Origin: PWND01 sp964614525
GTDB lineage: Bacteria > Bacteroidota > Bacteroidia > Bacteroidales > UBA7960
Assembly (NCBI GenBank): GCA_964614525.1
Contig: CAZTPA010000002.1
Coordinates: 1 to 64,000 of the forward strand
Direction: 5' to 3'
Length of the DNA stretch: 64,000 bases
In this document: one piece after another, positions 53,770 to 62,931 of the stretch
Layout of the letters: every line of letters begins with the position of its first letter
Position numbering within the stretch: the stretch's first letter is position 1
Made by a program: the position numbers and the translations under genes
Notes under the pieces: model-generated
Told to the model about the DNA's origin: nothing
The model's database searches: none
Seen by the model: only the letters and a program-made list of their open reading frames with translations

Positions 53770-53800
53770 TGGTCAGATATAGATTTTTTTGATTAAAAAA

Positions 53801-54385
53801 TTACTCCCAGTTTCCGTCTATAGAAGATTCCTGCATTGATCCAACTTTTAGTTCTTCTTTTGTATAATAAACTTTATAGTCGTCCAATCCCTTCATATAC
53901 ACTTCAGCAGGTGTTCTTGCTTCAAATACCGGCAGTTCAACTAAACCACGTTCAATCATTCCTGCTGATAATTCAAACTTTTCGCCACCACTAAAGGGAA
54001 CATAAGGAATTGAATCAATCGGATATTTCTTATGTTTAAAGATTGTATCCTTAACTTCCATCCAGATAGTATCCCTGCTAACTAGTCCTAGATCTATAGC
54101 TTCTTTTTCAGTTAATGAATCAGGAACTGCGCCTTCGGCTTTTATAACAGGCATAGAGTCAAATTTTGCAAAATTGACAAGAGAGTCAAAATTATCGTTA
54201 AACTTACCATAGGCAGATCTGTGTGCTACTTGAATATCTCTAATGTCTTTTAGTCTCTGAACTATTCTTTGTTCACGATGAGCAGCTTCACGTCTGAAAT
54301 TAATTGGCTCCATAATACTTCTGTAAATAAAAAAGCCTAATACAATAATTACCACATACAATGCTATTTGCAATACAGTCTTCAT
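53801..54385 (-). CDS. Membrane-anchored protein of unknown function
   Basis: A 194-residue protein with one N-terminal membrane helix (IALYVVIIVLGFFIYRSIM), a coiled-coil stretch (REAAHREQRIVQRLKDIRDIQ) and a soluble domain. The pattern RLKDIRDIQVAHRSAYGKFNDNFDSLVNF resembles pilin-like or secretion-associated proteins that follow a membrane helix, but I do not recognise a named family. It precedes DUF3822 by 31 bp on the same strand, which suggests co-transcription with DUF3822 and rsmD. Confidence 0.7.
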   Translation of the reverse strand: MKTVLQIALYVVIIVLGFFIYRSIMEPINFRREAAHREQRIVQRLKDIRDIQVAHRSAYGKFNDNFDSLVNFAKFDSMPVIKAEGAVPDSLTEKEAIDLGLVSRDTIWMEVKDTIFKHKKYPIDSIPYVPFSGGEKFELSAGMIERGLVELPVFEARTPAEVYMKGLDDYKVYYTKEELKVGSMQESSIDGNWE

Positions 54386-54541
54386 ATTTTAAATGTTTTT
54401 AAATTTATTTCTTAAAGTTATAATACAAAAATGAACTAAAATCAAAATTCACAAATTTTATGCAAATATTCTAATTTTTTTTTTAACACGCTAATAAATT
54501 CGCAAACAATTACTAAATGTTATGCAAAATATATTTAAATT

Positions 54542-57313
54542 TTAATAATTATCAAGGTGATGAGACCTTCTACTTAACTTCAAATCCTGTAGTACAGCGG
54601 CTTTCACTCTAATTGTAAAATTATAGCTTTGTCTGTAACCAAAAGGTATCCAATTAAACGTCATTTCCCAACAATGTAAATCTCTGTAAATATCAATTGA
54701 TGTATATGTAATTTCTTTCATATCAAAATCATAACCGGATCTAAACCCTATTCTCCAATTTGGAGTTAACTTAATATCTCCTGAAAATGAGAGACTCTGT
54801 ATATACTCTCTCTCATTAACTCCTGTGTGGAGCGGATTTTGAGAATTATAATCAAAAGAATATGAAAACTTCAATGACCAAGGCACAGAATAATCAATAA
54901 TCCTTTGTCCAGTTATATCATCATAAACAACAACACTATTATTATCTTCTTGTTGTGGATCTTGCAGATTATTATCAGTGTCCTGACTTTCCCTGCCATT
55001 TGAATCAGTGCCGTCATCTCCATTTCCACCAAAAGTATTTGAATCTAATGTGTAATCAAAACTTAATCTCCACCTGGTATTACTAAGATGCAATAATTTT
55101 TTGTTTGTTTCCCACAGAAACTGATTAATCTTTTGACCATCTTCATTAACTGCATATGGTGTCCAGGTTCCGGCATAAGAAATATCAAAATCACCAAACA
55201 GTCTTGTGCGCCCTGACATTCTTAAGTCTGAAAGATTAAGTGAATCTTTGGCAAAATCATATGAAGAGCTGATAGTAAAGTTATCTATTAGTGCAATTTT
55301 TCTTTCACCTGCTATAGTATCTTTTCTGCTTCTGACTTTTATTTCCAAATTATTAGAAATAGAAAAATTAAGTGCACCTGATCTACCTGCAGGAGGAGAG
55401 CCATAAATTCCTTCTTCAAAAATAGAATACTGCCTGGGGTCTTCGTATCTGGGGTCTTCGTAATAGCGGTAATAATCCCAAAATGGATCTGCAAAATCCG
55501 GCCTATAAGTAAAAGACAAATTTGGAGACATAACATGCCTGACAGCTCTTAATGCTCCTTTCCCAAAATTAACTAAACCATAAATACGAGTATTCACAGA
55601 GGTACTATAACTAAAATCTCGGGCTGCTCTAAAACCACTCACCCTATCCTCCTGAACATTTCCATATATTGTATCTCCATCAACCACGGTAAAATCTTCA
55701 AGATTATCATAATCCCAATACCTTTCTAAGGTATTAAAATACCATCTTTCTTTGTAATCAAAAGAATTACTAAAGTTAAAATGCTTTAATATCTTCATTG
55801 TATGGCTTATGGGAATTCTGTGATCTATTCCATTGCGAAAATCCGAAAGAGTTTCTTCTCTAAAAAGAAGTGAATCAAGTGTACTAAGTTGGTTTTTAGC
55901 ATTAAGGTTATAATTCATGGTTATATTTTCGTACCATTTATACTCTCCTGATACTTGCTTTCTTCTCAAAGGATAAAACCGGTTAACACTAAAAGCTATC
56001 TCAGGCAAACTTAAATCTACCGTTTTACTAATAGTGTTTTGAGAATGTCTGAAATTTGCTGAAAAATTATATTTCCCTGCCCAATTGGCGGAATATGAAA
56101 TATTTGAAGACAAAGTATTTGATAAATAGTCCTGATCTGAAGAAGGGCTGAATCTGGACATTTGGCTGGTTCCGGCATTCACATTTGCTCTAAAAACGCT
56201 ATTAGGACGGGCTTTGGGATCTTGTCCATGATTCCAGGATACTCTAAAGTCCTCACTTTTCTCGTAGCCCGGAAGGTTTTTTTCTCCTAAAACTGTATTT
56301 GCATATCTTACATTAAAGGAACCATTATATTTGTATCTGACATTATATCTGCTGCCAATATCAATACCCCAACTTCCCCTGGAATATATGCTGCCCTTGA
56401 TGGCCAAATCCATATACTCATTTAATCCCCAATAAAACCCTCCATTTTCAAGAAAAAAGCCTCTATTCCTTGCTTCTCCATATGATGGAAGAATAATTCC
56501 GGATGACTGGCCTTTTTTATTGGGAAAAAAGCCAAAAGGAACAATTAATGGCGTTGGCACATCACTTATTTCCAGATAAGCAACACTGGTAACTATTTTA
56601 TCTTTAGGAATAACCTTTGCTTTTCTAAATCCCACGTGAAAATGGGGTTCCGGCTTATCGCAGGTAGTAAATTTGCCTTCAGCAATAAAAACCGTTTTAT
56701 CCGGCATCATTTTTACAATCTCACCATGCAAATATCCTTCAGCTTCCTCAGTAATTACATTTATTACCCGTCCTTTTTTGGATTTAAAGTTATAAGTAAT
56801 CCTTTCAGATTGAAAAGCCTGTCCTGCTTCTGTAAAAATCGGGTTTCCCCTGACAACATCAGTAGAGTCAGGCAAACCTTTTGCAAACAGCTCATTATTA
56901 GTGAAATCAATTTCGATATAATCCGCTGTCAAATGTATGTCCTGATATTTCAAATCAGCCTGGCCGTACAAGAACACTTTTTTAAGCTTAAAATCAAAAT
57001 CTATAGAATCAACACAACTGTAAATTACTTTATCTTCAAGAACAACTGCGGAACCTTCGATTCTTTCATCTTCAGCAACATCTTCTGTCTCATTATCATC
57101 AGTAATTGAATCTGTTTTTTCTGTATTTTCTGTATTTTTTGGAGTATCAGCAGCCTGAATAGTGTCATTATCAACAAAAGTTGTTAACAATGAGCTAAAA
57201 ATTAATCCGTTGCTTATATCCTTTTTCTCAGAGGCATCCAATGCAAATGGTGTGTTCAGGATAAAAACAAGAAAAAAAACTCTAAAAAACTTATCAACCA
57301 GTCTTGTAAGCAA
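54542..57313 (-). CDS. lptD: LPS-assembly protein LptD-like outer-membrane protein
   Basis: The outer-membrane translocon that inserts lipopolysaccharide. A 923-residue protein with a signal-like start, an OstA/LptA-like jellyroll (about 95-230: DSIDFDFKLKKVFLYGQADLKYQDIHLTADYIEIDF) and a beta-barrel from about 250 (LIVPFGFFPNKKGQSSGIILPSYGE, the typical LptD entry segment). There is an Asp/Asn-rich loop at about 760-800. The start codon appears to be TTG. The divergent gene is an amidase. The Bacteroidota version differs from E. coli LptD, so I name the role, not exact equivalence. Confidence 0.85.
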   Translation of the reverse strand: MLTRLVDKFFRVFFLVFILNTPFALDASEKKDISNGLIFSSLLTTFVDNDTIQAADTPKNTENTEKTDSITDDNETEDVAEDERIEGSAVVLEDKVIYSCVDSIDFDFKLKKVFLYGQADLKYQDIHLTADYIEIDFTNNELFAKGLPDSTDVVRGNPIFTEAGQAFQSERITYNFKSKKGRVINVITEEAEGYLHGEIVKMMPDKTVFIAEGKFTTCDKPEPHFHVGFRKAKVIPKDKIVTSVAYLEISDVPTPLIVPFGFFPNKKGQSSGIILPSYGEARNRGFFLENGGFYWGLNEYMDLAIKGSIYSRGSWGIDIGSRYNVRYKYNGSFNVRYANTVLGEKNLPGYEKSEDFRVSWNHGQDPKARPNSVFRANVNAGTSQMSRFSPSSDQDYLSNTLSSNISYSANWAGKYNFSANFRHSQNTISKTVDLSLPEIAFSVNRFYPLRRKQVSGEYKWYENITMNYNLNAKNQLSTLDSLLFREETLSDFRNGIDHRIPISHTMKILKHFNFSNSFDYKERWYFNTLERYWDYDNLEDFTVVDGDTIYGNVQEDRVSGFRAARDFSYSTSVNTRIYGLVNFGKGALRAVRHVMSPNLSFTYRPDFADPFWDYYRYYEDPRYEDPRQYSIFEEGIYGSPPAGRSGALNFSISNNLEIKVRSRKDTIAGERKIALIDNFTISSSYDFAKDSLNLSDLRMSGRTRLFGDFDISYAGTWTPYAVNEDGQKINQFLWETNKKLLHLSNTRWRLSFDYTLDSNTFGGNGDDGTDSNGRESQDTDNNLQDPQQEDNNSVVVYDDITGQRIIDYSVPWSLKFSYSFDYNSQNPLHTGVNEREYIQSLSFSGDIKLTPNWRIGFRSGYDFDMKEITYTSIDIYRDLHCWEMTFNWIPFGYRQSYNFTIRVKAAVLQDLKLSRRSHHLDNY

Positions 57314-57326
57314 ATTTTTTAAATGT

Positions 57327-57334
57327 TATTTTTG
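57327..57334 (+). promoter_or_regulatory. Candidate -7 box (TATTTTTG) for the amidase-mlaD-dacB genes
   Basis: Exact TAnnTTTG match 77 nt before the GTG start of the amidase, in the 98-bp divergent gap with lptD. Confidence 0.4.
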
Positions 57335-57382
57335 TACAACAAAATAATAATGCTGCAATTATCGTATATAATTTATGGCCAG

Positions 57383-57400
57383 CAAAACTAAACAAAAATA
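57383..57400 (-). promoter_or_regulatory. Two candidate -7 boxes for lptD (minus strand)
   Basis: Minus-strand TAGTTTTG at 57383-57390 and TATTTTTG at 57393-57400, both exact TAnnTTTG, some 70-85 nt upstream of the lptD start. They interleave with the divergent amidase promoter region. Confidence 0.35.
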
Positions 57401-57411
57401 GCCAATATTTA

Positions 57412-58632
57412 GTGAAACGACATTTTATACTTTTTGTTATTTCGATTTTTATTTCACAGGTAATTTGCTTTTCGCCGGCATATGCTGATAAGCGAGGAAA
57501 AGTTACTACTGTTGTTATTGATGCAGGACACGGAGGCCGTGACCCGGGTGCTCTTGGAAGTAAATCTAAAGAAAAAGATATTGCACTTGCAATTGCATTA
57601 AAAGTTGGTAATTTCATAAATGAAAACTTGCCTGATGTCACTGTTATTTACACAAGAGATACAGATGTTTTTTTGCCTCTAAATGAAAGAGCTGAAATAG
57701 CAAATAAAAATCACGCTGATCTTTTTATATCAATACATTGCAATGCCAGTCCATCTTCAAGGGCTATAGGTTCTGAAACATTTATTATGGGTTTGCATAA
57801 AACTGCGGCTAACCTGGAAGTAGCAAAAAAAGAGAATGCTGCCATTCTTTATGAGGATGATTACAAAGAAACCTATGATGGATATGACCCAAACTCTTCT
57901 GAATCACATATTATTTTTTCACTATACCAAAATGCTCATCTAAATCAAAGTATTGAATTTGCTTCTAAAGTGCAATATCAATTCAGAGAAAGAGTTAGGC
58001 GAATTGACAGAGGCGTAAAGCAAGCTCCCTTTCTTGTGCTTTGGAGAGTTACTATGCCTGCTATTTTAGTTGAAGTAGGATTTTTGGATAATAAAAAAGA
58101 AGAGGAATTTTTAATTAGTAAATCCGGGCAGGATTATATTGCTTCAGCTATCTTTAGAGCATTTCGAGATTATAAAGTACAGCAGGATGAAATGGTTACT
58201 GACAGAATCATAGGAGATACTATAAGTAAACATATCTTCGCAGATGATGAAGATATTGATAGTTCTGATATAAATACGAATGAAAATGATAATATTGAAA
58301 TAGTTGATACAGAAACAGAAAATGAAGACAAGAACTCTGTTGCTAAAACAAGTGATACCGATCAGATATTTTTTAGTGTACAATTTGCTGCTGCAACTGA
58401 AAAAAAAGATTTAAATTCACCTGAGTTTGAAAATCTGCAAGACATTAATTATTATTTTCATGATGGTTTATACAAATATACTGTAGGCAAAGAAAAAGAC
58501 CTACAAAATGCAGTACTAATACAAGGACAAATGCAAGAAGCCGGATATACAGATGCTTTTGTAGTGGCTTTTTATAATAATGAAAGAATTTCTGCAGCTG
58601 AAGCTCTAAAACTTTTACAAGCAAAAAATTAA
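57412..58632 (+). CDS. N-acetylmuramoyl-L-alanine amidase with C-terminal SPOR-like domain
   Basis: Periplasmic zinc enzyme that cuts the stem peptide from muramic acid in peptidoglycan. A signal peptide is followed by an Amidase_3 domain (about 27-250) with VVIDAGHGGRDPGALG (zinc His), ENAA-type and HIIFSL segments, LFISIHCNAS and the catalytic Glu in PAILVEVGFLDN. Residues 250-310 are an acidic linker. The last 90 residues (FFSVQFAAATEKKDL...) look SPOR-like, suggesting binding to denuded glycan at the division site. The start is GTG. It begins a close operon with mlaD and dacB. Confidence 0.9.
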   Translation: MKRHFILFVISIFISQVICFSPAYADKRGKVTTVVIDAGHGGRDPGALGSKSKEKDIALAIALKVGNFINENLPDVTVIYTRDTDVFLPLNERAEIANKNHADLFISIHCNASPSSRAIGSETFIMGLHKTAANLEVAKKENAAILYEDDYKETYDGYDPNSSESHIIFSLYQNAHLNQSIEFASKVQYQFRERVRRIDRGVKQAPFLVLWRVTMPAILVEVGFLDNKKEEEFLISKSGQDYIASAIFRAFRDYKVQQDEMVTDRIIGDTISKHIFADDEDIDSSDINTNENDNIEIVDTETENEDKNSVAKTSDTDQIFFSVQFAAATEKKDLNSPEFENLQDINYYFHDGLYKYTVGKEKDLQNAVLIQGQMQEAGYTDAFVVAFYNNERISAAEALKLLQAKN

Positions 58633-58653
58633 TAATTTTTTAAAAAAAATAAA

Positions 58654-59607
58654 TTGAAAATACGTCGAGAAGTTAAAATCGGAATTGTAATGACAGGCAC
58701 TATACTCCTATTTATTTGGGGCCTTAATTACTTGAAAGGTACGGATCTTTTTACCCGCCAAATTAAGTTCTACGCAGTTTACAATAAAGTAAGCGGACTA
58801 ATAGAATCGAATCCTGTTACAATCAGCGGGGTAAAAATCGGACAAACAAACAGCATTCATTTCCATCCAAGTGGAAGTGGTAATGTTGTTGTTGAATGTA
58901 TAATCGGCACTTCTGTTAAAATCCCGGAAAATTCTGTGGCAAGACTTTATAGCTCGGATTTGCTTGGCACAAAAGAAATTGAGATTATATTAGGAGATGC
59001 CGAATCATATATTTCAGATGGAGATACACTAAGCACTCATATTCAAGCGTCAATACAGGATGAAGTAAGTCAACAAATGTTGCCTTTTAAAAAACAGGCA
59101 GAGAACCTTTTAGCACAGGTTGATTCTGTTCTTGCTGTTATTCAATATGTTTTTAATGAGAAGACCAGAGATAACATTGCTGAAAGTATGGAAAACATAA
59201 AGCTTTCAATAAGTAATTTTGAAAGAACAACCTATACTCTTGATACAACCTTTTATTCACAGGCAAAAAGAATTGCTACAATTATTTCTAATGCCGAATC
59301 CATTACTGACAATCTTGAAAAAAACAATGAAGCTATTACTAAAATTATAACAAATTTTGAATCAGTAAGTGATAGTCTTGCTGCCGCAGAAATAAAACAA
59401 ACTATTAATAATGCCAATAATTCTCTTAAAAATCTGGATATAGTTCTTGAAAAAATCAATACAGGTGAAGGATCATTGGGTATGTTAATTCATGATGACA
59501 AGCTTTATAAAAACCTGGAAGGTACATCAGAACAATTGGACAGCCTGATAGAAGACATTAAAAACGATCCAAAAAAGTATTTTAATATTTCTGTTTTTGG
59601 AAGATAA
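58654..59607 (+). CDS. MlaD/MCE family lipid-transport protein
   Basis: A 317-residue MCE-domain protein. One N-terminal membrane anchor (KIGIVMTGTILLFIWGLNYLKG) is followed by the MCE core (about 37-120: YAVYNKVSGLIESNPVTISGVKIG, then SDLLGTKEIEIIL). A long helical tail (about 130-300) could form the bundle seen in MCE tunnels. Members carry phospholipids between membranes. No MlaE or MlaF genes are adjacent. The start is TTG (LKIRREVKIGI). The gene stands 21 bp after the amidase and its stop is 1 bp before dacB. Confidence 0.88.
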   Translation: MKIRREVKIGIVMTGTILLFIWGLNYLKGTDLFTRQIKFYAVYNKVSGLIESNPVTISGVKIGQTNSIHFHPSGSGNVVVECIIGTSVKIPENSVARLYSSDLLGTKEIEIILGDAESYISDGDTLSTHIQASIQDEVSQQMLPFKKQAENLLAQVDSVLAVIQYVFNEKTRDNIAESMENIKLSISNFERTTYTLDTTFYSQAKRIATIISNAESITDNLEKNNEAITKIITNFESVSDSLAAAEIKQTINNANNSLKNLDIVLEKINTGEGSLGMLIHDDKLYKNLEGTSEQLDSLIEDIKNDPKKYFNISVFGR

Positions 59608-59608
59608 C

Positions 59609-61108
59609 ATGTGTAAGAAAAGAATTAAGTCGTTTTTCCTATATTCAACTTTATTATTATTGTTTTCTTCGTGGAATAATGACAATACTTTAAAATTGTC
59701 AACATTTGACAGTGCTGTTGAAAATTTCGCCAAAGATGAAACTCTTAAATCTGCATCATGGGGTTTATCTGTGTTTTCAGTAGATTCACAAACCGAAATT
59801 TACTCAAAAAACAGCAATCTTACACTTATACCCGCATCTACTTTAAAAGCCGTAACAACATCAACTGCATTAATTTTGTTAGAATCTGATTACAAGTATG
59901 AAACAAGGCTAATGCATGAAGGGGATATTGATATAAATGGAACATTAAACGGCAATCTTCACATTATTGGTGCCGGAGACCCAAGTCTTGGCTCAAACAA
60001 AATGAATGACAGCTTGAAATTAGAAAATGTATTTGAACATTTTTTAATTTCTATCCACGCATCAGGAATAAGAAAAATAAATGGTTCTATAATAGCAGAC
60101 ACCAGAATTTTTGATTCACAAATTATTCCTCCAAAGTGGTTGTGGGAAGACTTAGGTAATTATTTTGGTGCCGGAACAAGTGGATTATCTGCAAATGAAA
60201 ATGAATATTCCATTTTTTTCAAAGCGGCTGATTATGAAGGTGAGCCTGCAACTGTCTTACACACCAAACCTGAAATTCCCGGGATGGTTTTGCATAACTA
60301 TGCAACAACAGCTGAAGCAGGCAGTGGTGATAATATTTACATCTATGGAGTGCCATATTCTAACGAAAGATGGCTTAGAGGAACAATTCCGCTTGGAGTT
60401 GACAAGTTTGAAGTAAGAGGTTCTATGCCGGATCCTGCTCTATATTTTGTAAATGCTTTTTATGATTTTCTTAAAAATAATAACATTGAGATTTCTGGTA
60501 TACCAAAAGTAATTCATCAACATCCCCACAAAACAAACATCATCAATATTAAATTAAAACATGTCGCCTCTTGGTATTCTCCCCAATTAAAAGAAATTGC
60601 ACACAGGACGAACCTGCATAGTGTTAATTCTTATGCTGAAAGCTTGATAAAAACAATAGCATCTGTTTATACCGGTGAAGGAACAACAGAAAATGGCATA
60701 GAAAAAATGATGAATTTCTGGCAATCAAAAGGAGTTAATATTATTGGTGTGAATCTTTATGATGGTAGCGGGCTATCGCCTAACAACAGAATAACAACCA
60801 ATGCCCTGGCACATATGATGGCACTTAGTAAACAGGAATCAATTTTTGAAGATTTTAAAAACGGGCTGCCTTTGGCAGGACAAACAGGTGCATTAAAATC
60901 AGGATTTAAAAATACAGCCTCAGAAAACATCCTTTCTGCAAAAAGCGGGTATTTAAATAATGTTCTCGCTTTCACCGGTTTTACAATTACAAAAAGAAAC
61001 ACCCTAGTTTCTTTCGCTATTATCGTTAATAACTATGAAGGATCATCTTCTGCTATGAGAAAGAAAATTTTTCGTCTAATGAACTCTATTACCCTTTCAG
61101 ATTTATAA
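59609..61108 (+). CDS. dacB: D-alanyl-D-alanine carboxypeptidase/endopeptidase, PBP4 type
   Basis: Periplasmic S13-family penicillin-binding protein of 499 residues that trims or cuts peptidoglycan cross-links. The active-site SxxK is in PASTLKAVTT, the SxN motif in SVNSYAESLIK and the third motif (KTG in many relatives) reads KSG in ILSAKSGYLNNVLAFTGF. An N-terminal hydrophobic segment serves for export. I start at ATG 59609, 1 bp after the mlaD stop; an upstream ATG at 59597 would overlap mlaD. No terminator is evident downstream. Confidence 0.9.
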   Translation: MCKKRIKSFFLYSTLLLLFSSWNNDNTLKLSTFDSAVENFAKDETLKSASWGLSVFSVDSQTEIYSKNSNLTLIPASTLKAVTTSTALILLESDYKYETRLMHEGDIDINGTLNGNLHIIGAGDPSLGSNKMNDSLKLENVFEHFLISIHASGIRKINGSIIADTRIFDSQIIPPKWLWEDLGNYFGAGTSGLSANENEYSIFFKAADYEGEPATVLHTKPEIPGMVLHNYATTAEAGSGDNIYIYGVPYSNERWLRGTIPLGVDKFEVRGSMPDPALYFVNAFYDFLKNNNIEISGIPKVIHQHPHKTNIINIKLKHVASWYSPQLKEIAHRTNLHSVNSYAESLIKTIASVYTGEGTTENGIEKMMNFWQSKGVNIIGVNLYDGSGLSPNNRITTNALAHMMALSKQESIFEDFKNGLPLAGQTGALKSGFKNTASENILSAKSGYLNNVLAFTGFTITKRNTLVSFAIIVNNYEGSSSAMRKKIFRLMNSITLSDL

Positions 61109-61260
61109 TATTTCTTGCAATCTAATTTCTTTATAATTTATAAAGTGATTTACTACTTTTCAAATCAAAAATAATTCTAAAATAACTGCAGAATTAAATA
61201 AAAATTATAATTTAGCACACAAGCAAATCATATATAAATAATATAAAAACAACTAATATT

Positions 61261-62280
61261 ATGCAAAATGTAGACTGGAGCAAGCTCCCCTTCGGATATT
61301 TCAAAACAGATTATAATGTGCGTTGCTATTTTCGTAATGAATCATGGGGAAAGGTAGAAATTTCCTCATCAGAACAAATTAATATTCACATGGCTGCTAC
61401 TTGTCTTCATTATGGGCAGGAAGCTTTTGAAGGCATGAAAGCCTATCGTGGAAAAGATAATAAGATAAGGCTTTTCAGATGGAGAGAAAATGCCAAAAGG
61501 ATGCAGAGATCTGCTGAAGGTATTTTGATGGCAAAAGTTCCTGAAGAATTGTTTTATGAAATGGTTGTAAAAGCTGTAAAGCTTAATGAAAAATATGTTC
61601 CACCTTATGGACATGGTGCTGCTCTTTATATAAGGCCGCTACTTATTGGTACAGGCATTCAGGTTGGAGTAAAACCCGCTGATGAGTATTTATTTATGGT
61701 GTTTGTTGGCCCTGTTGGACCATACTTTAAAGAAGGTTTCAATCCTGTTTCATTGCAAATTGTCAGAGATTTTGACAGAGCAGCTCCACTTGGAACCGGT
61801 AATATAAAAGTTGGTGGTAATTACGCCGGAAGTCTTTATGCCGGAGAGAGAGCAAAAAAAGAAGGCTTCGCTTCAGTTTTGTTTCTGGAAGCTAAAGAAA
61901 AGAAATATATTGATGAAGCCGGTCCTGCTAATTTCTTTGCTATAAAAGAAGATAAATATATCACACCAAAAAGTGATTCTATACTGCCTTCAATTACGAA
62001 TATGAGTCTTATGCAACTTGCTGAAGATTTAGGGATGAAAGTTGAAAGAAGAAAAGTAGGTGTTGATGAATTATCCGACTTTGATGAAGCAGGAGCATGT
62101 GGAACTGCTGCTATTATCTCACCTATAGGGAAGTTGGTTGACAGAGAATCGGGCAAAGTATATGAGTTCTCTAAAGATGGAAAAGCCGGCCCAATGTCAA
62201 CTAAATTATTTAAGAAATTGCAAGCTATTCAATACGGAGAAGAAGAAGACACACATAATTGGGTTACAATTCTTGAATAA
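61261..62280 (+). CDS. ilvE: Branched-chain amino acid aminotransferase
   Basis: PLP-dependent transaminase that makes and breaks valine, leucine and isoleucine. A 339-residue class IV enzyme with LHYGQEAFEGMKAYRG near the start, YIRPLLIGTG, the PLP lysine in NIKVGGNYAGSLYAGERAKKEGFASVLFLEA and the EAGPANFFAI strand. The length and motifs match the eukaryote-like IlvE subtype. It is flanked by 152 bp without a gene on the left and a strong terminator on the right. Confidence 0.95.
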   Translation: MQNVDWSKLPFGYFKTDYNVRCYFRNESWGKVEISSSEQINIHMAATCLHYGQEAFEGMKAYRGKDNKIRLFRWRENAKRMQRSAEGILMAKVPEELFYEMVVKAVKLNEKYVPPYGHGAALYIRPLLIGTGIQVGVKPADEYLFMVFVGPVGPYFKEGFNPVSLQIVRDFDRAAPLGTGNIKVGGNYAGSLYAGERAKKEGFASVLFLEAKEKKYIDEAGPANFFAIKEDKYITPKSDSILPSITNMSLMQLAEDLGMKVERRKVGVDELSDFDEAGACGTAAIISPIGKLVDRESGKVYEFSKDGKAGPMSTKLFKKLQAIQYGEEEDTHNWVTILE

Positions 62281-62308
62281 GAAGAATAAAAACAAGATTC
62301 TTAACATT

Positions 62309-62348
62309 AAAAAAGGTGCAATTGAAAATATCAGATTGCACCTTTTTT
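62309..62348. terminator. Bidirectional terminator after ilvE
   Basis: A perfect 14-bp stem (62309-62322 with 62335-62348), 12-nt loop and A6/T6 ends. It lies between the convergent ilvE and RseC-like genes, so it can serve both. Confidence 0.88.
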
Positions 62349-62367
62349 AATTCTAAAAAAAATTTTC

Positions 62368-62793
62368 TTAATAAGATTTTATTCTGAAAGTGAATGTTTT
62401 CTTTAGCTTATCTTTAAAAGAATACAGCAAAATATAATATATCGCCATTATACCTATTGCCAGCAAGGCCGAAACAGCTTCATTATTGGTAAGTTCCAGT
62501 ATTATTAATATACTTGCGACCAGTACAAACAATGGAAACATATAGCCCATTAAGAGAGCTTTATAGCCAAGGTTTTGTTCAAGGGTTACAATAACTTCAT
62601 CTCCAATCTTATATTTATTGTTTTCTATTGAACTAACTTCTATAATTTTCTCACTATTATCAGCAATAGTACAATGGCCTTTCGATTTGCAAGATCCACA
62701 AGCAGAATGCTGAATAATTTTTACAATTAAGTTTTCATCATGAATTTGTTCAACAATGCCACGATGTTCTATATTTTTCAATTGTTTTCCCAT
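62368..62793 (-). CDS. RseC/SoxR-reducing system family protein
   Basis: A 141-residue protein with the RseC pattern. The N-terminal cytosolic part has GIVEQIHDENLIVKI, then a Cys cluster (HSACGSCKSKGHC), then two membrane helices (ALLMGYMFPLFVLVASILIILEL and ALLAIGIMAIYYILLYS). RseC proteins are linked to sigma-E control or to reduction of SoxR, often alongside Rnf electron-transport genes. No rnf gene is adjacent here. I start at the ATG at 62793; the 35 codons upstream are AT-rich and not conserved. It is convergent with ilvE. Confidence 0.8.
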   Translation of the reverse strand: MGKQLKNIEHRGIVEQIHDENLIVKIIQHSACGSCKSKGHCTIADNSEKIIEVSSIENNKYKIGDEVIVTLEQNLGYKALLMGYMFPLFVLVASILIILELTNNEAVSALLAIGIMAIYYILLYSFKDKLKKTFTFRIKSY

Positions 62794-62931
62794 ACAAAAT
62801 TTAAAAACAAAAATTTCTATTAATTTTTGCGAAAACAAAAGTACATTATTTTTATTTTTAAAGAAAAGGTATCTATTTCTTATATTTACAAAAAACACTA
62901 ATTTTATTATTTTTTACAAGACGACAAACAC

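Noticed and set aside
61129..61145. Small palindrome CTTTATAATTTATAAAG between dacB and ilvE
   Set aside because: It is short and AT-only apart from its ends; such matches are common by chance in this base composition and there is no T-run arrangement for a terminator.
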